NCBI GenBank assembly: GCA_050743125.1
Contig: JBOGEB010000138.1
Location: forward strand, 1-11,756
Direction of reading: 5' to 3'
Origin: JBOGEB01 sp050743125
GTDB taxonomy: Bacteria > Actinomycetota > Nitriliruptoria > Euzebyales > Egibacteraceae
DNA: 11,756 nt
The translations under genes and the position numbers were made by a program. Positions 1 to 5,589 of the stretch are shown here, piece by piece. Position 1 is the stretch's first letter. The number at the start of each line of letters is the position of its first letter. The notes under the pieces were generated by a model. The model had not been told where the DNA came from and searched no databases. It saw only the letters and a program-made list of their open reading frames with translations.

Positions 1-11
1 AACGGTTATGG

Positions 12-725
12 TCAGGTTTTCGGACGCATTCGTCTGCCTCGCTGACCATTTGCGACCGCGCTCGATCGCAGCCAGTCGTGCCGCACGGCCAGGGCGGCCA
101 CCTCCAGGCGGGAGCCGGCACCGAGCTTTCGGACCACCTCTCGGACATGCGTGCGGGCGGTGCTCGGAGAGATCACGAGGATTTCGGCGATCACGGCGTT
201 GCCGAAGCCCTCGGCGATCAGCTCGAGCACCTGTCGCTCCCGGCGCGTCAGCAGCAGGAACTTCTCGTACGCCTCATGAGCCTGGTGCGTGGCGGCGGCC
301 AGATCCCCCAGAAGCTGGCGGAGCATGTCGGGCGGCACGAAGGCGCGGCCGGCCGCGAGATCCCGGACGGCGTTCGCCACACACTCGAAGCGTGCGCGCT
401 TGGTCACATAGCCGTCCGCGCCGGCCCTGACCGCGGCGAGCAGGACGCTCGAGTCGGGGCGGTCGTCGATGACGAGGACACGCTGCTCCGGGCGTCTTGC
501 CTTGATCTCCCGACAGACCGCAGGTCCGTCACGTACCGGCAGCGCGGCATCGACGGAGACGACGTCGGGCTCCAGCCGCAGAGCCAGGTCGATCACGTCT
601 GCGTCGTCGTCGGCCTGCCCGACGATCTGGAAGTCAGCCTCCGCCGCGAATGCAGTGCTCATGGCCGCCCGGTGGAGCGTACGGCCCTCTGCCACGAGCA
701 CCCGGATCGGACGGCCGCCCTTCAC
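12..725 (-). CDS. LuxR/NarL-type response regulator with partly eroded receiver
   Basis: A 237-residue protein with an N-terminal CheY-like receiver (about residues 5-125) and a C-terminal LuxR/GerE DNA-binding helix-turn-helix (about 159-214, beginning LTRRERQVLELIAEG). The expected phospho-acceptor is present as Asp59 in VVSVDAALP, and the conserved lysine as Lys109 in GYVTK. The usual acidic pair at the end of the first strand is Ala12-Glu13, and the conserved Thr/Ser of strand 4 is Asp87, so phosphorylation may be weak or absent. The start is GTG and overlaps the stop of the upstream regulator by four bases (GTGA), which suggests translational coupling. No histidine kinase lies in the window. 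The family assignment is secure. The target genes and signal are unknown. Confidence 0.9.
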   Translation of the reverse strand: MKGGRPIRVLVAEGRTLHRAAMSTAFAAEADFQIVGQADDDADVIDLALRLEPDVVSVDAALPVRDGPAVCREIKARRPEQRVLVIDDRPDSSVLLAAVRAGADGYVTKRARFECVANAVRDLAAGRAFVPPDMLRQLLGDLAAATHQAHEAYEKFLLLTRRERQVLELIAEGFGNAVIAEILVISPSTARTHVREVVRKLGAGSRLEVAALAVRHDWLRSSAVANGQRGRRMRPKT

Positions 726-1417
726 CGCCCGTTGTCTCCCGCGCTGGTCATACCGCCGAGCGGCTGCAGCCCCTCGCGAAAACCGATCGCGGCGGCCTCC
801 AACCGTGTGCGCGCGTCAAGCTTTCCCAGAATGTTCCGGACGTGGGTCCGTACGGTATGCGGAGAGATGCTCAGCGCGCGCGCGACCTGCCCGTTGGAGG
901 CGCCGCCCATCAACACGCGGAGAATCTCGACCTCGCGGGCGGTGAGGTAGCTCAGCTCACCAGGCAGGCGCTGCACGTAGGGACGGCGGCTTCGGCGGTG
1001 CTTGCCGGGGCTGCCCGCGCCTCTGCCTGCAACCTGGTCCAGGAGCTCGCCCGGAGTGGCGGTGCCGGGCACGATCCCGTCGGCGCCGATGCCCGCCGCC
1101 AGCGCCTCGTCATGGCCGTCGTCAGCGCCGAGCAGGAGCACCCGAACTCGGGGGCAGTGGCACCGCGCGAACTCCACACCTGCCAACAGCGGCTCCCGCC
1201 CGACCAAGGCGTCAAGGACCAATACCGCAGGCCGGTGCCGGGTCACAGCACTCGCGAACTGACTGCCGTCTGCGTAAGCGGCGGTTATCCCGGCATCGCT
1301 CAGCAGCCGCCCGAGCGCCTCCACCAGCGCGAAGCGCCATCCGATGAGCAGTGTCGGACCGGATGGGAGCGCAGCCTGCGTCTTTGTCTCCGCCGTAGAT
1401 GTCCCCGCTGTAAACAT
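722..1417 (-). CDS. LuxR-family regulator with a pseudo-receiver domain
   Basis: I chose the ATG at 1417 because GGGAG sits 5 bases upstream. A GTG at 1480 in the same frame has its GGAGG only one base away and would add 21 residues. The resulting 231-residue protein has a receiver-like domain (about 21-130) and a LuxR helix-turn-helix (about 158-213, LTAREVEILRVLMGGASNGQVARALS). The central Asp69 (VLVLDALVG) remains. The acidic pair is replaced by Gly-Trp (LLIGWRF) and the conserved lysine position reads IVPG, so this looks like an atypical receiver that need not be phosphorylated. It is the first gene of a two-gene unit with the regulator ending at position 12. Whether the two act together is inference. 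Confidence 0.85.
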   Translation of the reverse strand: MFTAGTSTAETKTQAALPSGPTLLIGWRFALVEALGRLLSDAGITAAYADGSQFASAVTRHRPAVLVLDALVGREPLLAGVEFARCHCPRVRVLLLGADDGHDEALAAGIGADGIVPGTATPGELLDQVAGRGAGSPGKHRRSRRPYVQRLPGELSYLTAREVEILRVLMGGASNGQVARALSISPHTVRTHVRNILGKLDARTRLEAAAIGFREGLQPLGGMTSAGDNGR

Positions 1418-1504
1418 GAATGCTCCCAACGCCCGCAACCCGCCATTCCACCCCGTCGGTCCGGCGGATCCGTCCTGCACGCCTCCGCCCCGACCAAGCT
1501 AGAA

Positions 1505-1518
1505 GTATATCTCATTAC
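1505..1518. repeat. 14-bp direct repeat, copy 1 (GTATATCTCATTAC)
   Basis: It matches copy 2 at 1554-1567 (GTATGTTTCATTAC) at 12 of 14 positions, 49 bp apart start to start. It overlaps the proposed -10 box of the regulator pair, which fits an operator, but no binding protein is known. Confidence 0.45.
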
Positions 1519-1534
1519 AGGAGTAGCGCACCAC

Positions 1535-1554
1535 CCAAAAACGACGGGTTTTGG
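1535..1554. promoter_or_regulatory. Hyphenated palindrome CCAAAA-N8-TTTTGG
   Basis: Six-base perfect arms (1535-1540 and 1549-1554) are separated by eight bases and sit between the two copies of the direct repeat. The size suits a dimeric DNA-binding protein. There is no poly-U tract to support a terminator on either strand. Confidence 0.35.
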
Positions 1555-1567
1555 TATGTTTCATTAC
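1554..1567. repeat. 14-bp direct repeat, copy 2 (GTATGTTTCATTAC)
   Basis: Second copy of the repeat at 1505-1518, with two differences. It lies about 45 bp upstream of the proposed -10 box on the minus strand, a typical place for an activator or a second repressor contact. Confidence 0.45.
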
Positions 1568-1621
1568 CTGCAGCTCAACCAAGCCCTTCGTATTTTGTTT
1601 GGCCCAACTGCCCTCATGCTC

Positions 1622-2428
1622 CTACCAGCCCAGGCGGTCGAGGCGGTCGACGACCGCGGGGACGTAGGCGGCGCCGAAGAGGCGGACGTGGGCGAGGAGG
1701 TGAGGGAGCGCCAGGGCGGGGCGGCGCTCCTGCCAACCGCCCGTGAGCGGCCACGCCTGTTCGTAGGCCGCCCAGAGCGCGTCAGGCAGGCCGCCGAACA
1801 GCGTCATGAACGCGAGCTCGTACTCACGGTCGGCGTGCGCGACGGCGGGGTCGATCAGCCACCGGCCACCCACGACGTTGCCGGCCCACAGGTCGCCGTG
1901 GACGAGGCTGGCCGGCGGCCGGGCCGGCAGCAGGTCGAGCAGTGGCCCGTCCAACCCCCGCTCGATGCGGCGACGGACGCCCGGCGGCAGCGCCTCGGCG
2001 TCGAGGGCGTCGAGGTGCGGGCGGATTCGGCACTCGACGAAGAACGCCGGCCACTCCTCGTGCCAGGCGTTCGGCTGCACGAGCGGCCCGAGGCGGTTGT
2101 CGCGATACCAGCCGTACCGGTCAGCGGTCACCCGGTGCACCAGTGCGAGCGCCGCCCCGAGCTCATCCCAGGAAGATGCGAGTCCAGGGTTCCCGTTCAC
2201 GTGGGCCATCACCAGCACGTCGCCCTCGGTGGCGTAGACCTCGGGCACCGGTGCGCCAGCCGCGCCGAGCGCACGCAACCCCTCGGCCTCGACGTCCGCC
2301 GGGTAGGGGCTGCGCTTCACGACGACGTCACGGCCGTCAGCCAACGACGCCCGCCAAACCGCGCTCCAGTGACCGCCGCCGAGCCGCTGCCACTGCCGTG
2401 CGGCCGGCAGCCCGGCGGGCAACCGCAC
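1622..2428 (-). CDS. Fructosamine kinase family protein (FN3K-like)
   Basis: A 268-residue kinase of the fructosamine/ketosamine-3-kinase family (usual length about 290), within the aminoglycoside-phosphotransferase-like fold. Visible landmarks are a glycine-rich start (LGGGHWSAVWRA), a VVVKRS lysine strand, the HGDLWAGN catalytic loop and the metal-binding Asp in WLIDPAVAHADREYELAFM. The GTG at 2428 begins three bases after the stop of the phosphatase gene upstream, indicating translational coupling. The frame is open further upstream, but that part lies over the phosphatase and is Arg/Pro-rich shadow sequence. Family members phosphorylate sugar adducts on protein amines, and many bacterial ones prefer ribulosamines or erythrulosamines. 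The exact substrate cannot be read from the sequence. Confidence 0.88.
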   Translation of the reverse strand: MRLPAGLPAARQWQRLGGGHWSAVWRASLADGRDVVVKRSPYPADVEAEGLRALGAAGAPVPEVYATEGDVLVMAHVNGNPGLASSWDELGAALALVHRVTADRYGWYRDNRLGPLVQPNAWHEEWPAFFVECRIRPHLDALDAEALPPGVRRRIERGLDGPLLDLLPARPPASLVHGDLWAGNVVGGRWLIDPAVAHADREYELAFMTLFGGLPDALWAAYEQAWPLTGGWQERRPALALPHLLAHVRLFGAAYVPAVVDRLDRLGW

Positions 2429-2430
2429 GC

Positions 2431-2907
2431 TCAGGCGAGTTGCTCCTGCTGCTGGATACAGCGGACCAGTCCACGGGCGGCGGCGCGGGCCATCGCCACG
2501 ACCCGACGCCGCTCGTCGAGGCCGCCGCAGTACGGGTCGGGGACCTCGAGCCCGTCGGCGTCGGGGTCGAACTCGCGGAACAGCCGGACCTTCGCGCACG
2601 CCTCGGGCGAGGGCGCGAGGGCAAGGACGTCGCGGAGGTTCTGTCGGTCCATGACGAGGATGAGGTCGGCCTTCCCGAAGTCGTCACACTGGATGCGCCG
2701 GGCGCGGCCGGACAGGTGCAGCCCCATCTCCGCCGCGGCGGCGGTCATCCGCCGGTCCGGCGGGTCGCCGACGTGCCAGTCGCCGGTCCCCGCGGAGTCG
2801 ACCTCGACTTGCCCGTCCAGCCCGGCCTCCCGCAACGCCTCGCGCAGCGCCGCCTCGGCGGTCGGGGAGCGGCAGATGTTGCCCAGACAGACGAGGAGGA
2901 CGCGCAT
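2431..2907 (-). CDS. Low-molecular-weight protein-tyrosine-phosphatase family protein
   Basis: A 158-residue protein of typical LMW-PTP length. The P-loop C-x5-R-S/T is near the N terminus (Cys7-Leu-Gly-Asn-Ile-Cys12-Arg13-Ser14-Pro15). Cys7 is the nucleophile, and Cys12 is the second cysteine that can form a protective disulfide under oxidation. The general acid Asp is in the C-terminal VPDPYCGG motif. The start ATG at 2907 immediately precedes the first strand RVLLVCLGN. It is the first gene of a unit with the fructosamine-kinase-type gene and is divergent from the peroxiredoxin gene (48 bp gap). In other bacteria LMW-PTP homologues next to such kinases can act on ribulosamine-5-phosphate instead of phosphotyrosine, which is a plausible role here. 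Confidence 0.92.
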   Translation of the reverse strand: MRVLLVCLGNICRSPTAEAALREALREAGLDGQVEVDSAGTGDWHVGDPPDRRMTAAAAEMGLHLSGRARRIQCDDFGKADLILVMDRQNLRDVLALAPSPEACAKVRLFREFDPDADGLEVPDPYCGGLDERRRVVAMARAAARGLVRCIQQQEQLA

Positions 2908-2955
2908 CTGGGCCAGGCTACCGTGCGTCCCAGAGGCACTTCGAGAGGAGTCGAG

Positions 2956-3420
2956 ATGAACGTCCAGACCGGCGACCGCGCCCCGGAGTTCACGCTGGCG
3001 GACCAGGACGGGAACGAATGGTCGCTGGCGGACCAGCGCGGCCGGCCGGTCGTCCTGTACTTCTACCCACGGGACGACACACCGGGCTGCACGAGCCAGG
3101 CGTGCGACGTCCGTGACCACTGGGGCGGCTTCGAGGGGATCGGCGCGGTCGTGGTGGGCATCTCGCCGGACGACGTCGGCAGCCACGCGCGGTTCGCGTC
3201 GAAGTACGGGCTGCCGCACACGCTGCTCGCCGACCCCGCCCGCGAGGTGATCACGGCCTACGGCGCGTGGGGGACGAAGTCGATGTACGGCAAGCGCTAC
3301 GAGGGCGTGATCCGCTCGTCGGTGGTCATCGACGCCGACGGCCGGGTGCTCGCCGTCTTCGACAAGATCCAGCCGAAGCAGCAGTCCGCGAAGGCGCTGA
3401 AGGCGCTGGAAGACCGATAG
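2956..3420 (+). CDS. bcp: Thioredoxin-dependent thiol peroxidase (peroxiredoxin, BCP/PrxQ type)
   Basis: A 154-residue peroxiredoxin that reduces hydrogen peroxide and organic hydroperoxides using thioredoxin. The peroxidatic Cys45 lies in the YFYPRDDTPGCT motif. A second cysteine, Cys50, five residues later is the resolving cysteine of the BCP/PrxQ subtype. The C-terminal IRSSVVIDADGRV strand is also typical. The start ATG is preceded by GAGGAG (2945-2950) at good spacing. The gene is divergent from the phosphatase-kinase unit and meets the YgfZ-like gene tail to tail, with 18 bp between the stops. Confidence 0.95.
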   Translation: MNVQTGDRAPEFTLADQDGNEWSLADQRGRPVVLYFYPRDDTPGCTSQACDVRDHWGGFEGIGAVVVGISPDDVGSHARFASKYGLPHTLLADPAREVITAYGAWGTKSMYGKRYEGVIRSSVVIDADGRVLAVFDKIQPKQQSAKALKALEDR

Positions 3421-3438
3421 CCCTGCGGGCGGAGGCGG

Positions 3439-4350
3439 TCAGGCGCCGGGCTGGGAGAGCCCCTCCGCGACACGCTGGCGGACGCGGGCGGGGACGTCGC
3501 CGACCGTCAGGTCGCCGCCGCCCAAAATCCGGCCCTCCCGGTCCACCGGCAGGAGCGCGAGCCCGACCCAGCCGGGGCCGAGTTGAGCGGCGCTCGTGAC
3601 CTCGCCGGCCTTCCCTCCGGCGCCGACCGGGTCGCCAGGCGCGATCTGGCCCACGGCCTCAATCACCGCGAGCACCCGGCGCGGCCGCCCGAGGTTGTAG
3701 ATCTTCGCGATCGACTCCTGGCCTGGGTAGCAGCCCTTGCGCAGGTGCACGTGGGTGGGGAGCAGCCCAAGCTCTTGAGCGCGGCGCCCGGGAACGATCT
3801 CCGTGCCCCAGCCGGGCAGGCCGGCGCTGATCCGGTAAGCCTCCCAGTCGCCGATCGAGGCCTCCGGCAGCCCGAGGCCGACGACCTGCTCGTCTACCCA
3901 GCCCCGCGGGCCGAGCAGGTCGACGCCGCCGTCCCGGTCGCGGATCACCAGCCCCTCCCCGAGCGGCGAGGCGGCCAGCAACTGCGGTGGCGCCCCGGAC
4001 ACGTCGAGGGGGCCGGGCCCGCGGACGCTCGTGAAGGCCCAGTCCCCGCTACAGTCCACGGCCTGTACCTGCATGAGGAACTTGAACTTCTCCAGCGCGG
4101 CCGTAAGGTCGGCGGCCACCGGGACCGGCGTGACGAGGAGCACGTGGTCGACGTGCACGACTGCCCTGCCCGCGGCCAGCGCGTTGCCTTTCGGGTCGAG
4201 GTGGAGGAAGTCCGCGACGGTGCCGGGCTGGGCGGCCTGGAGGTGCTGGCTCAGCATGACGTGGAGGTAGCCGAGCCGGTCCGGCCCGCTCACCCGCACG
4301 ACCCCGTCCGGACGACGGTAGGTGGCGGTCTCGTCGATCAGGTACGTCAT
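3439..4350 (-). CDS. ygfZ: YgfZ/GcvT-type folate-binding protein
   Basis: A 303-residue protein of the GcvT-like superfamily. The YgfZ signature KGCYPGQE is at residues 205-212, with the invariant cysteine at 207. YgfZ proteins bind tetrahydrofolate and support maintenance or repair of certain iron-sulfur enzymes. They are not glycine-cleavage enzymes. The start ATG at 4350 (MTYLIDETATYRR) has GGAG a few bases upstream. The frame stays open far upstream over the nuclease gene, but that part has no recognisable domain. The start codon overlaps, on the opposite strand, an ATG at 4349 (shared CATG). Family call is strong. The physiological client is unknown. Confidence 0.9.
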   Translation of the reverse strand: MTYLIDETATYRRPDGVVRVSGPDRLGYLHVMLSQHLQAAQPGTVADFLHLDPKGNALAAGRAVVHVDHVLLVTPVPVAADLTAALEKFKFLMQVQAVDCSGDWAFTSVRGPGPLDVSGAPPQLLAASPLGEGLVIRDRDGGVDLLGPRGWVDEQVVGLGLPEASIGDWEAYRISAGLPGWGTEIVPGRRAQELGLLPTHVHLRKGCYPGQESIAKIYNLGRPRRVLAVIEAVGQIAPGDPVGAGGKAGEVTSAAQLGPGWVGLALLPVDREGRILGGGDLTVGDVPARVRQRVAEGLSQPGA

Positions 4351-4863
4351 GGGCTCCAGTATCTCGCTCTGGCCCTCGTCTTGGGCCTCGGCTTGGCAGG
4401 CTGTGGGACGACAACCCCCGCCGCGCCCTTCGAGGGCGTGCCACCCGAGGCACAGCCGGCCGTCGTGACGCGGGTCGTCGACGGCGACACGATCTGGGTG
4501 CGGCCGGCGCTCGGCGGACAGGTGCAGCGTGTCCGCCTGCTCGAGATCGACGCGCCGGAGACCGACCCGGACCACGGCGGGCCACAGTGCTACGGGGCAC
4601 AGGCGACAGCGTTCGCCAAGCGACTGCTCGGCGTGGGCTCGACGGTGCGTCTGGTGGCCGACCGGCAGGACCGGGACGAGTTCGGCAGGCTCCTGCGGTA
4701 TGTGTGGACGCAAGACCGCACGTTCTTCAACCAGGAAGCGGTCCGCCAAGGCTACGCCCGGGCTGTGCTGTTCCAGCCCAACGACCGCTACATCCGCCGC
4801 TTTCGGTCCGCCGAGGCCGAGGCCCGCGCGGCGGGGCGTGGCCTGTGGGGCTGTGACCGCTGA
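4351..4863 (+). CDS. Thermonuclease-family (SNase-like) lipoprotein, start codon unresolved
   Basis: The C-terminal part is a staphylococcal-nuclease-like domain: VVDGDTIWV, RVRLLEIDAPE and DRDEFGRLLRYVW. The three catalytic residues of the family match (Arg at 4534-4536, Glu at 4558-4560, Arg at 4687-4689), so it is probably an active calcium-dependent secreted nuclease. Ahead of it is a lipoprotein signal, LALALVLGLGLAGC, with the lipobox cysteine at 4402. No ATG, GTG or TTG in this frame gives a normal signal peptide. The GTG at 4261 lies antisense inside the YgfZ-like gene, and the TTG at 4381 removes most of the hydrophobic core. An ATG at 4349 is one frame off. One extra G in the GGG at 4351 would give MGLQYLALALVLG. 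The given start is only the first codon of the preserved signal. Confidence 0.8.
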   Translation, partial: GLQYLALALVLGLGLAGCGTTTPAAPFEGVPPEAQPAVVTRVVDGDTIWVRPALGGQVQRVRLLEIDAPETDPDHGGPQCYGAQATAFAKRLLGVGSTVRLVADRQDRDEFGRLLRYVWTQDRTFFNQEAVRQGYARAVLFQPNDRYIRRFRSAEAEARAAGRGLWGCDR

Positions 4864-4908
4864 GGCGCCGCCTGGGCCAAACCCCGGGCAGGTACCGCAT
4901 CGACTGCT

Positions 4909-4920
4909 TACCATGGCCGC
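4909..4920 (+). promoter_or_regulatory. Possible leaderless promoter -10 (TACCAT) for the DUF4870 gene
   Basis: TACCAT at 4909-4914 fits TANNNT and ends six bases before the ATG at 4921, so transcription would start at or near the A of the start codon. No SD sequence precedes the gene, which agrees with a leaderless mRNA. The -35 is not convincing. Confidence 0.35.
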
Positions 4921-5307
4921 ATGAGCGAGCTGCCACCATCTGCCGATGAGCAGTCCCTGGCTGACCCGGGCCTGCCCCAAGACGTGCGGAGCTGGGCGCT
5001 TGGGGCACACCTGAGCGCATTCATCGGCGCGTGGGTCGCGCTGGCGTTCATCGGACCTTTGGTGGTGTGGCTCATCAAGCGGGAGGAGCATCCGTTCATC
5101 GCCATGCACGCCAGGGAGGCGCTCAACTTCAACCTCTCCGTGCTGCTCTACGTATTTGTGGCCTTCCTCCTGTCGCTCCTGCTTGTCGGGATCCCGATCC
5201 TGATCGGGATCGGGATCGCCTGGCTCGTGCTGACCATAGTCGCCACCGTCAAGGCGGCAAACGGCGAGGAGTACCGCTACCCGCTCACGATCCGGTTCAT
5301 TTCCTAG
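4921..5307 (+). CDS. DUF4870 domain-containing small membrane protein
   Basis: A 128-residue protein with an acidic, Pro-rich N terminus (about 1-22) followed by a DUF4870/Tic20-like arrangement. This is a first helix (WALGAHLSAFIGAWVALAFIGPLVVWLI), the charged linker KREEHPFIAMHAREALNFN typical of the family, then two closely spaced helices (about 73-110) and a short C-terminal tail. The function of DUF4870 proteins is not established. The gene is probably leaderless. It is followed by about 50 bases and then the zwf leader. The stretch coding for GIPILIGIGIA contains a DNA palindrome (5190-5211). Confidence 0.85.
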   Translation: MSELPPSADEQSLADPGLPQDVRSWALGAHLSAFIGAWVALAFIGPLVVWLIKREEHPFIAMHAREALNFNLSVLLYVFVAFLLSLLLVGIPILIGIGIAWLVLTIVATVKAANGEEYRYPLTIRFIS

Positions 5308-5358
5308 CCCGACGCGCGTTGCCCGGTCCCCCGGCGAGTGTCATCCTGGCAGCACGAC

Positions 5359-5377
5359 AGAAAGGAGGTGGTCCAGC
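5359..5377 (+). promoter_or_regulatory. Extended Shine-Dalgarno: AGAAAGGAGGTGGTCCAGC
   Basis: These 19 bases can pair along their whole length with the conserved 16S rRNA 3' end, which reads GCTGGATCACCTCCTTTCT in actinobacteria. All pairs are Watson-Crick except one G-U at position 5371. Ordinary SD sequences use four to eight bases. It ends three bases before the ATG of the small ORF. Confidence 0.75.
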
Positions 5378-5380
5378 GCA

Positions 5381-5428
5381 ATGACTTCTGATTGTTCTTG
5401 TGTGACCGTCGAGGTGATGAGGCGCTAG
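5381..5428 (+). CDS. Putative leader peptide MTSDCSCVTVEVMRR
   Basis: A 15-residue ORF (ATG at 5381, TAG at 5426-5428) directly behind the extended SD. The first seven codons are ATG ACT TCT GAT TGT TCT TGT. Five of the six after the ATG end in T, and TCT and TGT are rare in such a genome, whereas the rest of the ORF is GC-ending. Two Cys codons flank one Ser codon (CSC), as in leader peptides that sense charged cysteinyl-tRNA, although a tract of two is short. The second half carries GAGGTG-ATG, a possible internal restart giving only MRR. The peptide has no signal sequence and no family I recognise. Translation is likely from the SD, and the role as a sensor for zwf is inference. Confidence 0.6.
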   Translation: MTSDCSCVTVEVMRR

Positions 5429-5486
5429 GCCCCACCGGTCCTGTCAACAGGCGTCCAGGACTGGGCTTCTCCAGCCTGCGAATCCA

Positions 5487-5493
5487 ACCTCCT
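5487..5493 (+). promoter_or_regulatory. Anti-SD mimic ACCTCCT in the zwf leader
   Basis: It is identical to the core of the 16S rRNA anti-SD and complements AGGAGGT at 5363-5369. Pairing would hide the SD of the small ORF. Translation of that ORF would leave the mimic free or shift it to GGTGATGAGG at 5413-5422. Confidence 0.45.
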
Positions 5494-5560
5494 CACCCGC
5501 TCTGACGTCTGTGGGAGCTGGTCACACCCACCCGGTGAAGACGATGAGTGTTGGATGTCA

Positions 5561-5589
5561 GCCGCCCGAGCCGATCCGGCTCGGGCGGC
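5561..5589 (+). terminator. 12-bp GC-rich hairpin before zwf, attenuator-type
   Basis: The arms GCCGCCCGAGCC (5561-5572) and GGCTCGGGCGGC (5578-5589) pair perfectly around a GATCC loop. The hairpin is followed by CTCTTTCC, a weak U-containing tail, and lies only 11 bases before the zwf SD (AGGAG, 5601-5605). It could be an intrinsic terminator inside the leader, or the terminator of a separate small transcript. Confidence 0.6.

Larger units (their letters stand above)
1418..1621. promoter_or_regulatory. AT-rich regulatory strip upstream of the regulator pair
   Basis: This 204-base gap contains the only markedly AT-rich stretch of the left half (about 1500-1620). On the minus strand a good -10 box TATACT lies at 1509-1504, which would start transcription near 1497 and give a leader of about 80 bases before the ATG at 1417. 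No convincing -35 is seen. The strip also carries a 14-bp imperfect direct repeat and a hyphenated palindrome, listed separately. No terminator for the kinase gene ending at 1622 is evident. Confidence 0.5.

Noticed and set aside
1418..1480. GTG at 1480 as start of the second LuxR regulator
   Set aside because: GGAGG is only one base from the GTG, too close. The ATG at 1417 has GGGAG at 5 bases and still includes the full receiver.
650..2959. A 769-codon open frame on the plus strand
   Set aside because: It runs antisense across regulator, kinase and phosphatase genes whose motifs are intact. It has no domain and is a by-product of GC-rich codon bias.
5359..5377. Fragment of a 16S rRNA gene on the minus strand
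   Set aside because: Similarity stops after 19 bases. The sequence following AGC does not continue as the complement of 16S rRNA, so this is a pairing site and not an rRNA remnant.
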